NCBI GenBank assembly: GCA_964613665.1
Contig: CAZTIG010000012.1
Location: 21,048 to 85,047, forward strand
Direction: 5' to 3'
Length of the DNA stretch: 64,000 bases
From: CAZQFV01 sp964613665
GTDB taxonomy: Bacteria; Chloroflexota; Chloroflexia; DTKN01
Shown here in pieces: positions 30,333-38,733 of the stretch. The notes beneath the pieces were generated by a model. That model was not told where the DNA came from. It was given only the letters and a program-made list of their open reading frames with translations, and searched no databases. The translations under genes were made by a program, and so were the position numbers. Position 1 is the first letter of the stretch; the number at the start of each line of letters is the position of its first letter.

Positions 30333-30498
30333 CACGGCCGTACCAAAGTCGCCGGCCTTGACCGGCAAGTGCCCGGCTCAGGCAACGGCACGACGCCGCA
30401 CATCCAGGGACACGGCAATGGTACGGCCATGCCGCGCTGTACGCCGGCCGGGCACTTGCCATCCGCTGTGCATCGGCGCGACCTTGATATCGCCGTGG
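30333..30498 (+). repeat. Dispersed inverted-repeat element, copy 2 (full length)
   Basis: 166 bp. Outer arms CACGGCCGTACCAAAGTCGCC and (reverse) CCACGGCGATATCAAGGTCGCG are imperfect inverted repeats. Inner arms GGCAAGTGCCCGGC (30364-30377) and GCCGGGCACTTGCC (30447-30460) are perfect, with 69 nt between. GGCCGTACCA in the left arm can also pair with TGGTACGGCC inside. It starts 5 nt after the pseudoenzyme stop and ends 15 nt before the next promoter. Nearly identical to copy 3. Confidence 0.88.
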
Positions 30499-30512
30499 TA
30501 GGCGAATGCCTC

Positions 30513-30541
30513 TTGACCTGCCCTCGATTCTATGCTATGAT
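30513..30541 (+). promoter_or_regulatory. Promoter of the small zinc-ribbon protein gene
   Basis: TTGACC (30513-30518) and TATGAT (30536-30541), 17-nt spacer, directly after repeat copy 2. Confidence 0.7.
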
Positions 30542-30605
30542 AGCGCCATCGTCATCGGCGATAGCAATCCGGGATGGGTTCAGCCCCAACAACAAGGAGG
30601 TCTCC

Positions 30606-30767
30606 ATGGACTTCGAAGGGTACTGCGTCAAGTGCCGTGCCAAGCGCAAGGTCAAGGGCGCCAAGGTGGTCAAGACCGGCAAGGGCCGCCCCATGGCCAA
30701 AGGTGTCTGCCCGGTCTGTGGCACCACGGTCACACGCTTCTTGTCCAAGGAAGAAGAGAAGAAGTAG
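30606..30767 (+). CDS. Small basic zinc-ribbon protein (DUF5679-like)
   Basis: 53 residues, with two CxxC pairs (CVKCRAK and CPVCGTT) framing a very basic linker (KVKGAKVVKTGKGRPMAKG). The pattern matches short DUF5679-type proteins; the assignment is from memory of the pattern. A nucleic-acid-binding role is plausible from charge and zinc knuckles but unproven. AAGGAGG precedes the ATG. Monocistronic, with its own promoter and strong terminator, which suggests high expression. Confidence 0.8.
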   Translation: MDFEGYCVKCRAKRKVKGAKVVKTGKGRPMAKGVCPVCGTTVTRFLSKEEEKK

Positions 30768-30791
30768 CCGCTCAGCTTCTCCGAGCATCTG

Positions 30792-30832
30792 ACTTGCGTC
30801 GGCCAGTGTACCCGGCCGACGCAAGTCTATCT
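30792..30832 (+). terminator. Intrinsic terminator after the small zinc-ribbon gene
   Basis: 13-bp perfect stem ACTTGCGTCGGCC/GGCCGACGCAAGT (30792-30826) with a 9-nt loop, followed by CTATCT. Confidence 0.75.
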
Positions 30833-30846
30833 GTGCCCCCAGGAGT

Positions 30847-30875
30847 TTGCCAGTGCCCCGCGGGTATGGTATAAT
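30847..30875 (+). promoter_or_regulatory. Promoter of the coiled-coil / glycosyltransferase genes
   Basis: TTGCCA (30847-30852) and TATAAT (30870-30875), 17-nt spacer; leader of about 120 nt. Confidence 0.7.
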
Positions 30876-31001
30876 CCCTGCGCCTGGCCACTTTCAGCCG
30901 GGAGCAGCCGGTCAACCTGCGGGCGTGACGATCCACGGGCGTGGGATCGCGCCGGGGCGTCGTCTTGGCTGCTGGCGAGGGCCAGGCGGAACCCCCGACA
31001 G

Positions 31002-31478
31002 ATGGAAAGCGAGTCCGGCATGGATGAACGCCTTTCCAACGAGACATGGCGCCGACTGCGCGAGGAGGCCCGGCGAGCCGCCGCCGAGGCCGCCCGCCAG
31101 GAGGCCGGGCGACAGGCCGCGGCGGTAGAAATGACGGACCTGTCGCGTTTGTCCCTGTTGGAGCAGCGCCTGGCGGCGCTGAACGAAGCCTGGGCCGTCC
31201 ACAACCAGCCGCTGCTCACGCGCATTCCCGTCGTGGGCCCCCTGCTGGCCCGCCTGGGCATGCGCCTGGCCCGGTTCCTGCTGCAGAACCAGGTGGCTTT
31301 CAACGCCGAGTCGTCGCGGCTGCTCCAGCAGTTGCACCAGGCCCAGCGGCTCCTGACTGGCGAGCAGATCGACCGCGCCGACGATCTCTTCGCCCGCCTG
31401 GACGAGAGGCTGCTCTCACTCGAAGCGCGCCTGGAGGAACTCGAGGAAGAGGTCCGGCGCCTCCGCCAGCGCCCGTGA
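31002..31478 (+). CDS. Coiled-coil protein of unknown function
   Basis: 158 residues, almost entirely helical. A charged N-terminal helix (RLREEARRAAAEAARQEAGRQ), a central amphipathic segment (VVGPLLARLGMRLARFLLQNQ) and a C-terminal coiled coil (LDERLLSLEARLEELEEEVRRLRQ). No signal peptide or enzyme motif. It ends 10 nt before a glycosyltransferase gene and is probably co-translated; similar helical proteins accompany glycosyltransferases in glycan clusters. Start uncertain: ATG at 31002 or 31020, neither with a strong ribosome binding site. Confidence 0.65.
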   Translation: MESESGMDERLSNETWRRLREEARRAAAEAARQEAGRQAAAVEMTDLSRLSLLEQRLAALNEAWAVHNQPLLTRIPVVGPLLARLGMRLARFLLQNQVAFNAESSRLLQQLHQAQRLLTGEQIDRADDLFARLDERLLSLEARLEELEEEVRRLRQRP

Positions 31479-31488
31479 GAGGAATCGG

Positions 31489-32697
31489 ATGCACCTGGCC
31501 TGGGTCTCTCCCCTTCCACCGGCCCGCAGCGGCATTGCCGACTATAGCGCCGAGCTTCTGCCGGCGCTGTTGGCGGGTGCGGAGGTCTCTCTCTTTGCCC
31601 CGGAGCCCTGGGCGGAGATTCCTCTTTCGGGCGTGCCCTGCTATCCGCTGGCGGCGCTGCCCGACCAGGCCGATACGATCGACCTGATCGTCTACCACCT
31701 GGGCAACAACTATCTCCACACGGGCATCTACGACCTGGCCCTGCGCCTGCCAGGCGTCGTCGTGCTGCACGACTATGTCCTGCACCACATGGTCGCCCGG
31801 TGCACCATCCAAGCGGGCGATACCGTTGGCTATATCTGGCACCTGGCCTATGAGCGCGGCCGGCGGGGGGCGGCCATGGCCATACGGCGCGTCCACGGCG
31901 TGTTCAGCGAACGGGAGCAGTTCCTCGATCCTCTCAACCGGGTCCTGCTGGATCGCAGCCGGGGAGTGATCGTGCACAGCAACTGGTCCGCTGAGAGGAT
32001 CGGTCGTGACCATGCCGGCCTGCCGGTCGGCATCGTGCCGCACCACCTGGCCTCGATCCCCTCCTGCCCGCGGGAACAATTCCGCCGGGAACTGGGGATC
32101 GCCCCTGGCGAGATCGTCCTGGCTTCCTTCGGCTTCGTCTCCCGGCAGAAGCGAGTGGAGAGCATGTTGGAGGCTTATGGCCACCTGCGCCAGGAGTACC
32201 CCCAGGTGCGCTGCTTCCTGGTAGGAGAGCCTGAATCTGGCCTGGACCTGGCCGACATGCTGTTCTCCCTGGGGGTGCAGGACGAGGTGGTTGTGACCGG
32301 CTACGTGGACCTGGAGCACTTTTACCGCTACATCGCCGCCTGCGACATCGCCGTCAACCTGCGCTATCCCTCGGCAGGAGAGACATCGGGGGCGCTGGTG
32401 CGCCTTCTGGGGAGCGGCAAGGCGGTGATTGTCTCCAACCTGCACCAGTTCGCCGAGTGGCCGGACGATGTCTGCCTGAAGGTGGACCCGGGGCCGGCCG
32501 AGGGGCCGATGCTGCTCTATTACCTGCGCCGCTTGGTGCAGGACGAGGGCTTGCGCCAGCAGCTGGGGGAAAACGCCCGGCGCTATGCCGAGGCCAACCA
32601 CTCCCTGGAGCGCTCGGCCGAAGGGTACCTGGAGTTCTGCCGCCGGCTGTTGCATGCTACCCCGATGTCTGCTGGTTTTTTTTCAGCACCCTCCTAG
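31489..32697 (+). CDS. Glycosyltransferase (GT4/GT-B fold)
   Basis: 402 residues, a retaining GT-B glycosyltransferase likely acting on a lipid-linked or surface glycan. The N-terminal acceptor domain begins with LAWVSPLPPARSGIADYSAELLPAL, the classic GT4 glycine-rich opening. The C-terminal donor domain has FGFVSRQKRVESMLEAYGHL and the nucleotide-sugar segment NLRYPSAGETSGALVRLLGSGKAVIVS, with the E-x7-E pattern partly altered (SAGETSGAL). GAGAGGAATCGG precedes the ATG. The specific sugar cannot be told. Neighbours on both sides (coiled coil, flippase, exporter upstream) fit surface polysaccharide synthesis. Confidence 0.88.
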   Translation: MHLAWVSPLPPARSGIADYSAELLPALLAGAEVSLFAPEPWAEIPLSGVPCYPLAALPDQADTIDLIVYHLGNNYLHTGIYDLALRLPGVVVLHDYVLHHMVARCTIQAGDTVGYIWHLAYERGRRGAAMAIRRVHGVFSEREQFLDPLNRVLLDRSRGVIVHSNWSAERIGRDHAGLPVGIVPHHLASIPSCPREQFRRELGIAPGEIVLASFGFVSRQKRVESMLEAYGHLRQEYPQVRCFLVGEPESGLDLADMLFSLGVQDEVVVTGYVDLEHFYRYIAACDIAVNLRYPSAGETSGALVRLLGSGKAVIVSNLHQFAEWPDDVCLKVDPGPAEGPMLLYYLRRLVQDEGLRQQLGENARRYAEANHSLERSAEGYLEFCRRLLHATPMSAGFFSAPS

Positions 32698-32729
32698 GTA
32701 GGCTCCGCGCGGTGGAACGAGGAGTCGCG

Positions 32730-33437
32730 ATGGCCAGTCTCCCGCTCATCGGTTTGAACGGCGACGTCCAGCGGATCCCCCGCTGGGGAGAGGCGGCCAC
32801 GGTGATGTTGACGTACGTCCGGGCCGTGGCGCGCGCCGGGGGCGTGCCCCTGGTCATCCCCCCCACCATAGACGACGACGCCCTCGCCGCTGTCCTGGCC
32901 CGTCTGGACGGGCTGGTCCTCACCGGCGGCTCTGACCTGCCGCCGCGGTGGTACGGGCAGAGGAAACATCCGCGCACCCACCTGGCCGACCGCCGCCGCC
33001 TGCAAACCGACGGCCTGTTGGTGCAGCAAGCCCTGGGCGGCACACTGCCCATCCTGGGCATCTGCATGGGCTGTCAACTGCTGAACGTTGCCCTGGGCGG
33101 CGACCTGATCCAGCACATCCCCGAGCAGGTACCGGGGGCGGTCGCGCATGCGCCGCGGGAGACTTTTCACCCGGCGCTGGTCGCGCCGGGGTCACGGCTG
33201 GCGGGCATCCTGGGTCGTACGGAGCTAGAGGTCAACTCTTCCCACCACCAGGCCCTCGGCCGGCTGGGCCGCGGCCTGCGGGCCGTGGCCTGGGCTCCCG
33301 ACGGGGTGATCGAGGCCATCGAGATGCCGGACGAGCGCTTCCTCCTGGCCGTCCAGTGGCACCCCGAGCGGCTGGCCGACCGCCCGGAGCACCTGGCCCT
33401 CTTCCAGGCGCTGGTCCAGGCAGCCCAGGGACACTAG
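32730..33437 (+). CDS. Class I glutamine amidotransferase-like hydrolase (peptidase C26, gamma-glutamyl-GABA hydrolase type)
   Basis: 235 residues. The nucleophile Cys is in LGICMGCQLLNVALGGDLIQ and the His/Glu pair in AVQWHPE, the complete catalytic triad of the C26 family, which cleaves gamma-glutamyl bonds (PuuD-type). The N-terminal PLIGLNGDVQRI and GLVLTGGSDLPPRWYG motifs are also family-typical. AGGAG lies 6 nt before the ATG at 32730; 32 nt from the glycosyltransferase stop. No putrescine or GABA genes are nearby, so the physiological substrate is open. Confidence 0.9.
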   Translation: MASLPLIGLNGDVQRIPRWGEAATVMLTYVRAVARAGGVPLVIPPTIDDDALAAVLARLDGLVLTGGSDLPPRWYGQRKHPRTHLADRRRLQTDGLLVQQALGGTLPILGICMGCQLLNVALGGDLIQHIPEQVPGAVAHAPRETFHPALVAPGSRLAGILGRTELEVNSSHHQALGRLGRGLRAVAWAPDGVIEAIEMPDERFLLAVQWHPERLADRPEHLALFQALVQAAQGH

Positions 33438-33483
33438 CCCGGGCTCGCAGCCCCCGCCCTGGCCCCCGGCGCCACCTCCCCTT

Positions 33484-33515
33484 CCTGCATCCTGCACATC
33501 CTGCATCCTTTCACT
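33484..33515. repeat. Heptamer-period tract (CCTGCAT-type)
   Basis: Consecutive CTTCCTG CATCCTG CA, CATCCTG CATCCTT, then TCACTCC CTCACCC: period 7 with one 2-base slip. Same heptamer as the tract before leuS. It fills most of the gap between two convergent genes. Confidence 0.65.
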
Positions 33516-33518
33516 CCC

Positions 33519-35147
33519 TCACCCCGTCCCCTTGTGCTTCCTCCCCGGCCACAGCCTGCGCAGCACCGCGCGCTCATCGGGCGTAAAGGTGCGCAATAGC
33601 CAGATCATCGCTGCGTAGAGGACCGGGCCGACCGCCAGCGCCGCGGCCCAGTAGCCCTGCATGTGCAGCCAGACCATTGGCACGCCCATGACGGCCGTCG
33701 CCAGCGCCGGTCGCCAGGCCAGCCCCAGCAGGGGCAGCCGGCCTACCTCCCGCCGGACGACGAACCAGAAGGGGACAAAGAGCACTGCCTCGGTCAGGAT
33801 GGTGATCGCGCTGGCCGGGATGTAACCGTAGGGGCCATAGAGCGGGATAGCCAACAGGTTGGCGCCGACGTTGAAGATGGCGGCGATCAGGAAGGCCACG
33901 GTGATCGTCCGCTGGCGGTTGACGGCGATCAGGACGTACTGGGTGATGCCGTTGACGTAGCTCAGCGGCAAGAACCAGATCAGGATGGCCAGGGCAATCG
34001 CCGACCCGGGCAAGAAGCCCGTTCCCGCCAGGAGCAGGATGATCTCCCGTGCCAGGACACAGGTGACCATCGCCCCCGGCAAGGCCACCAGCAGCAGAAC
34101 CTTCATGGCCAGGTGGTACGTGCTCTCCAGTTTGGCGCGGGCCTCCACGGCGTAGCGCGAAAAGAGGGGCAGCAGGGCCATCGCTAGGGCAGCGGGGATG
34201 ATCGTGGTGGCATTGATCAGGGGATAGGCCGCCCCGTAGATACCGACGGCATAGTCCCCGCCATAGGGCTTCAGGATCAGCATGTCGAAGCGGAAAAAGA
34301 CCAGCAGCAGCAGGTTGTTCAGCATCAGGGGCAGCGCGACCGGGGTCATCCAGCGCCACAGGCACAAGTCCAGCTCCGGCCGTGGGCGGAAGAGGAGGCG
34401 GTGCTGCAGGTGGACAAAGAGGAGCGCATTGACCGCGGTCACCAGCAAGGCCGCAGCCGCCAGCCCGACGACGCCCCAGCCGGCCACCAGTGCCCCGACC
34501 CCGGTGAGCACCTTCAGCACGTTGGTGAGCAGGGAGGCAAAGGCTGGGACCTCCATACGCTCCCGGGCGTTGAAGAGGGAGCTGATCGCCGCCGCCAGGC
34601 CGGCCGGGAAGAGGCTGGCCGTGAGCAGCCAAAGCGCCGCCTGGGCCTCTGGGTGAAGGGGGTCGGGCCCCAGGCCGTAGACATGGATGATCACGGCCAC
34701 GGCGGGCAGGGAAAAGACCGACAAGGCCCAGCGAAACAGGGTCGTGTTGCTGAGGTAGCGGTTGGCGGCGGCCGGTTCGCGCGCCACCTCGCGCGTGGTC
34801 AAGAGTCCCAACCCAAAGTCGGTGACCGTGACCAGGTAACCGCCGACGATGAGGGCGACCAGGTCGTAGCGCCCCTTCACGGCAGCTCCCAGGTAGTGGG
34901 CGATGACGGCGAAAAAGGCCATGTCCATGGCCTTGTTGATCACGTTGGCGACGGTCGGGGTGAGGCTGTTCTTGAGCACGCGGCGGGCCATGCCGGCCTG
35001 GTCTTCCGCTCGCTCCTGATAGAGACGTCCCCACCAGCGCGCCACCAGGGCCAGCAGGACCAACAGGACGACCAGGCCGGCCAGAAAGAGGCCCAGCTTG
35101 AGGGGGAAGTCGTCGAACGAAGAGGTGGCCTGCAGCAGTGTCTCCAC
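33519..35147 (-). CDS. Polysaccharide flippase (oligosaccharide flippase/MviN-like, MOP superfamily)
   Basis: 542 residues with about 14 hydrophobic helices, the Wzx/MurJ-like layout. The diagnostic N-terminal half reads SLTPTVANVINKAMDMAFFAVIAHYLG and VTDFGLGLLTTREVAREPAAANRYLSNT; the second half begins around PVALPLMLNNLLLLVFFRFDMLILK. It should move lipid-linked oligosaccharide across the membrane. GTG at 35147 is the likely start: it follows the upstream hydrolase stop by 14 nt, with AGGGG about 11 nt before it. The open frame continues upstream without a start that fits. Last gene of the minus-strand cluster that begins at pyrR. Confidence 0.82.
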   Translation of the reverse strand: METLLQATSSFDDFPLKLGLFLAGLVVLLVLLALVARWWGRLYQERAEDQAGMARRVLKNSLTPTVANVINKAMDMAFFAVIAHYLGAAVKGRYDLVALIVGGYLVTVTDFGLGLLTTREVAREPAAANRYLSNTTLFRWALSVFSLPAVAVIIHVYGLGPDPLHPEAQAALWLLTASLFPAGLAAAISSLFNARERMEVPAFASLLTNVLKVLTGVGALVAGWGVVGLAAAALLVTAVNALLFVHLQHRLLFRPRPELDLCLWRWMTPVALPLMLNNLLLLVFFRFDMLILKPYGGDYAVGIYGAAYPLINATTIIPAALAMALLPLFSRYAVEARAKLESTYHLAMKVLLLVALPGAMVTCVLAREIILLLAGTGFLPGSAIALAILIWFLPLSYVNGITQYVLIAVNRQRTITVAFLIAAIFNVGANLLAIPLYGPYGYIPASAITILTEAVLFVPFWFVVRREVGRLPLLGLAWRPALATAVMGVPMVWLHMQGYWAAALAVGPVLYAAMIWLLRTFTPDERAVLRRLWPGRKHKGTG

Positions 35148-35161
35148 GGAAGGATCGACCC

Positions 35162-36208
35162 CTATGGCCCTCCATCCGCGGCCAGCCCCAGCTCCTGGCG
35201 TAGCCACTGCAGCCGGTCGCGGGTGGCATCGGCGTTCTGCTGGAGGGCATGCCCACCCTCGTACCACTCCACGCGCGCGGGCTGACCGGCCGCGCTGTAC
35301 AGGTTGCCGGCCTGCGCCGGGGAGACGGAGCCGTCGGCCCGGGCGAACTGGAAGAAGAGGGAGGCCGGGGCGGCGTGCCCCACGTACTGCGCCGGGGCCA
35401 CCGGCAGCAAGGCGGCACGGTAGTCGTCCCGCTGAGCCGGCGGCAGCGGCGTCCCGATCAGGAACCAGTCGGAGAATTCGGGCACGGGCGTCATCAGCAC
35501 CAAGGTCCGGATGCGCGGCTCGACGCCGGCCAGCACCGCTCCGTACAGCGCTCCGAAGTCGTGCCCGACGTAGGCGATGCGCTGCACGTCGACCCCTTGC
35601 TGGGCCACGAGCAGGTCCAGTGCCCGGCGCAGCTCGACCACCTGGCGGATGACGATCTGCAGATCGCTTGCGGCGTCGGACCCGCTCCACTTGCCGCGGA
35701 AGTGGTGCGAGGAGAAGCGGTCGTCCACCAGCAGGGCCACCGCACCCTCCTGCGCCAGCGCGACTGCCTCATCCAGGAACTCGTCGCGGTTGCCATCGGG
35801 AAACCCGTACCAGTGCACGTACAGGACCGCCGGGTGGGGGCCTTCCCCGGCCGGCCGCACAAGGTACGCCGTGACCTCTTCGCCGTAGGGGTTGGTGAAG
35901 GCGATGTCGCCGACCGTGACGCCGCCGCGCTGCTCCGTGGCCGCTGTGCTGACGTTCAGCGGCGCGGCCCGGTCATAGTCGAACAGGGCCAGCAGCTCGG
36001 CGTAGGGGCCGGCCGTGGGGATGGGGGTGATGGTGGGACGGGTGCGGGTCGCGGTGGGAGGAACGGCAGTGGGCGGCGCGGTGGCGATCGGTGCAGGGGA
36101 GGTGGGGCCTGTCGTTCCCTGGGCCGGCGGAGAACAGGCTGCCAGCAGGGCGAACAGGAGCACGGCCATCGCGGCAGAGGACCTTCCGCGGCACTTGCTG
36201 ACAGCCAT
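35162..36208 (-). CDS. Exported alpha/beta-hydrolase lipoprotein with an Asp-type nucleophile elbow
   Basis: 348 residues. The signal peptide ends in a lipobox (LLAA-C), then a Pro/Thr-rich spacer and an alpha/beta-hydrolase fold of the dienelactone-hydrolase group (VLYVHWYGFPDGN oxyanion region; catalytic His in EGGHALQQ). The nucleophile elbow is GHDFG (in IAYVGHDFGALYGA), so the expected Ser is Asp, as in haloalkane dehalogenases and epoxide hydrolases. Possible roles are dehalogenase- or epoxide-hydrolase-like; the normal substrate is unknown. GGAGG is 12 nt before the ATG at 36208. It lies 56 nt downstream of pyrC in the same direction. Confidence 0.8.
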   Translation of the reverse strand: MAVSKCRGRSSAAMAVLLFALLAACSPPAQGTTGPTSPAPIATAPPTAVPPTATRTRPTITPIPTAGPYAELLALFDYDRAAPLNVSTAATEQRGGVTVGDIAFTNPYGEEVTAYLVRPAGEGPHPAVLYVHWYGFPDGNRDEFLDEAVALAQEGAVALLVDDRFSSHHFRGKWSGSDAASDLQIVIRQVVELRRALDLLVAQQGVDVQRIAYVGHDFGALYGAVLAGVEPRIRTLVLMTPVPEFSDWFLIGTPLPPAQRDDYRAALLPVAPAQYVGHAAPASLFFQFARADGSVSPAQAGNLYSAAGQPARVEWYEGGHALQQNADATRDRLQWLRQELGLAADGGP

Positions 36209-36264
36209 GTCCAGATCGCCTCCCCACCAGGGGCACACGGGCCCGGGGTTCATCGTCGGACCGA

Positions 36265-37716
36265 TCAGTCCGGAGGACGCAGCGGCCCCGTCTGGAGCAG
36301 TCCGTCGATACGCGAGGGGTGCGCGCGCGGCTGGTAGCGGTCCCCCGGGATCGGCGGTGGTCCCCAGACCGGCTGCCCCTCCAGCAGAGTCCAGCGCACC
36401 CTCCCGCGCAGCTTCAGTCCGGCCAGGGGGGTGTTCTTGCCCTTGGAGGCCAGTTCCGCCGGGTCCACCTTCCACTCCTCCTCGGGGTCGAAGATGGTGA
36501 TGTCGGCCGGCCGACCTACCTGCAGCGTGCCGTAGGGCAGCCCCAGGATACGCGCCGGGGCGGCGGTCAGCGCACCGACCAGCGTGGACAGGTCGACCGT
36601 ATTCTGGTACGAGAGCAACAGCAGGAGCGGCAGGGCCGTCTCCAGCCCGGAGATGCCCGAGCTGGCGACGGCGTACTCGCACTCCTTGTCCACCCAGGTA
36701 TGGGGGGCGTGGTCGGTGGCGATGGCGTCGATCGTCCCGTCGCGCAGGCCCGACCAGAGCGCTTCCAGGTCGGAACGGGTGCGCAGCGGCGGGTTGACCT
36801 TGGTGTGGGTGTGGTAGGGCGGCAGGTCGGGCGGCACGGCCAGCAGCGGCTCGTGGCCGGCCAGTGCCAGATCCGCCCCCAGCGAGCCGGCAACCCACAG
36901 ATCGGTCAAGGTCAGGTGATGGGGCGTCGTCTCCGCCGTGACGCGCACGCCGCGCGCCTTGGCCTGGCGGATCAGGTCGACTGCTCCTGCAGTGCTGACG
37001 TGGCAGATGTGCACGTGCCCGCCGGTGAGCTCGGCCAGGGCGATCTCGCGGGCCACTGCCGCTACCTCGGCCGCGGCGGGGTAGCCGCGCAGCCCCAGCA
37101 GGGTGGAGACCGGACCCTCGTGCATGTCGGCGTTCCTGGAGAGGTCGCGCTCCTCGCAGTGGGCCAGCAGGGGCAGGTCCAGCATGGTGCTGTAGAGCAG
37201 GGCGTGGCGCATCAGCCGGCCATCCGCCACGGGGTCGCCGTCGTCGGAACAGGCTACCGCGCCGGCCGCCTTCAGCTCGGCCAGCTCGGCCAGCTCCTTG
37301 CCGGCGCGGCCCTTGGTGATGGCTCCCACCGGCATGACGCGCACCACCCCCTGCTGGGCGGACAGCTGCTGCAACTGGTAGATACCGGCCGCCGTGTCCG
37401 GGGGAGGGGTCGTGTTGGGCATAGCGCAGACAACGCCAAAGCCACCCCGGGCTGCCGCCCGCGTGCCGCTGGCGATGGTCTCCTTGTCCTCGTCCCCCGG
37501 CTGGCGCAGATGGCAGTGCATGTCGATGAACCCCGGAGCGACGATGCAGCCGGCCGCGTCGATGACCTGGGTGCCGGGAATCCGCGGGTCGATCGTCGTC
37601 GACGTCAGGCTGGTGGTGATCTCGGCGATCTTGCCGTCCACGACCAGGATATCGGCAACCGAGCCCAGGTTCTGCGTGGGGTCGAGGACGGAACCATCCT
37701 TGATCAGCAGGCGCAT
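36265..37716 (-). CDS. pyrC: Dihydroorotase
   Basis: Third step of pyrimidine synthesis (N-carbamoyl-L-aspartate to L-dihydroorotate). 483 residues, long for the class (usual 420-450). The metal-binding DMHCHLRQPG (HxH) and CHVSTAGAVDLI are present, with ATDHAPH for the catalytic Asp region. The C-terminus extends about 30 residues beyond the family with a Pro/Arg-rich tail. GGAGGATAGACCG precedes the ATG. It is 57 nt downstream of pyrB, in a pyrR-pyrB-pyrC operon. Confidence 0.93.
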   Translation of the reverse strand: MRLLIKDGSVLDPTQNLGSVADILVVDGKIAEITTSLTSTTIDPRIPGTQVIDAAGCIVAPGFIDMHCHLRQPGDEDKETIASGTRAAARGGFGVVCAMPNTTPPPDTAAGIYQLQQLSAQQGVVRVMPVGAITKGRAGKELAELAELKAAGAVACSDDGDPVADGRLMRHALLYSTMLDLPLLAHCEERDLSRNADMHEGPVSTLLGLRGYPAAAEVAAVAREIALAELTGGHVHICHVSTAGAVDLIRQAKARGVRVTAETTPHHLTLTDLWVAGSLGADLALAGHEPLLAVPPDLPPYHTHTKVNPPLRTRSDLEALWSGLRDGTIDAIATDHAPHTWVDKECEYAVASSGISGLETALPLLLLLSYQNTVDLSTLVGALTAAPARILGLPYGTLQVGRPADITIFDPEEEWKVDPAELASKGKNTPLAGLKLRGRVRWTLLEGQPVWGPPPIPGDRYQPRAHPSRIDGLLQTGPLRPPD

Positions 37717-37773
37717 CGGTCTATCCTCCTGAAGTGGTGGTGGCCACGGCGAGGTGCGTTGGCAGGACGCCTT

Positions 37774-38733
37774 TCACACTGCTGCGCGCTGCCCGGCCAG
37801 CATGTACAGCAGCGCCATGCGGATGGCCACGCCGTTCGTGACCTGCTCCTCGATGACGGACTGGGCGCAGACCGCTACGTCCGAGTCGATCTCCACCCCT
37901 TCGTTCATCGGCCCCGGGTGCATCACCAGGGCGTGCGGCGCGGCCTTGGCCAGACGCTCCATGGTCATGCCAAAGGTGCGGGTGTACTCGCGCAACGTCG
38001 GCAGCAGGCCGCCCTCCTGCCTCTCTTTCTGCAGGCGCAGCATCATCACCACATCGGCTCCGGCGATAGCCTCTTCCAGGCGGTAAGAGACGGTCACACG
38101 GGGGAAGACGGCCTGCCAGTAGGCGGCCGGCCCGACCAACGTCGGTGGCCCGCACAGGATCACGTGGGCGCCCAGCTTGGTCAACCCCCAGAGGTTGGAG
38201 CGGGCCACCCGGCTGTGTACGATATCGCCGATGATGACGACCTTGAGCCCCTGGATCTGCCCGAGGTGGCGGCGCATCGTGTAAATGTCCAGCAGCCCCT
38301 GGGTAGGGTGGGCATGCTGGCCGTCGCCGGCATTGAGCACCGGCCCGTGAAAGTGCCGCGCCACCAGGTAAGGGGCCCCGGACATCGCGTGGCGCATCAC
38401 CACGATGTCGCAGCCGAGCGCCTCCAGGGTGCGCACCGTATCCACGAGCGACTCACCCTTGACGACGGCGCTGGTCTGGGCGGTAAAGTTGATCACATTG
38501 GCCGACAGGGCCTTGGCCGCCTGCTCGAAGGAGATGCGCGTGCGCGTGCTCGTCTCGTAAAAGGCATTCACCACGGCGACGCCGCGCAGTGTCGGCACCT
38601 GGGCGATTGGGCGCGAGAGGATCTCGGCCATGGCATCGGTCTGGCTAAAGACCTCCTCGAACTCGTCTGGGGTGAAGTCGTCCAGGTCCAGGACGTGCCG
38701 GCGCGTGCTGTGCGGGGGCTGGCCTGCGTTCAT
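37774..38733 (-). CDS. pyrB: Aspartate carbamoyltransferase catalytic subunit
   Basis: Second step of pyrimidine synthesis (carbamoyl phosphate plus aspartate). 319 residues, normal length. The carbamoyl-phosphate motif is YETSTRTRISFEQA, with HAMSGAPYLVARHF and the GDGQHAHPTQGLLD loop; HPGPMNEGVEI near the C-terminus completes the signature. The ATG at 38733 overlaps the pyrR stop (ATGA). No pyrI regulatory gene is beside it. Open sequence continues upstream past the true start through pyrR and the repeat, but this is an artefact of an open frame. Confidence 0.96.
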   Translation of the reverse strand: MNAGQPPHSTRRHVLDLDDFTPDEFEEVFSQTDAMAEILSRPIAQVPTLRGVAVVNAFYETSTRTRISFEQAAKALSANVINFTAQTSAVVKGESLVDTVRTLEALGCDIVVMRHAMSGAPYLVARHFHGPVLNAGDGQHAHPTQGLLDIYTMRRHLGQIQGLKVVIIGDIVHSRVARSNLWGLTKLGAHVILCGPPTLVGPAAYWQAVFPRVTVSYRLEEAIAGADVVMMLRLQKERQEGGLLPTLREYTRTFGMTMERLAKAAPHALVMHPGPMNEGVEIDSDVAVCAQSVIEEQVTNGVAIRMALLYMLAGQRAAV

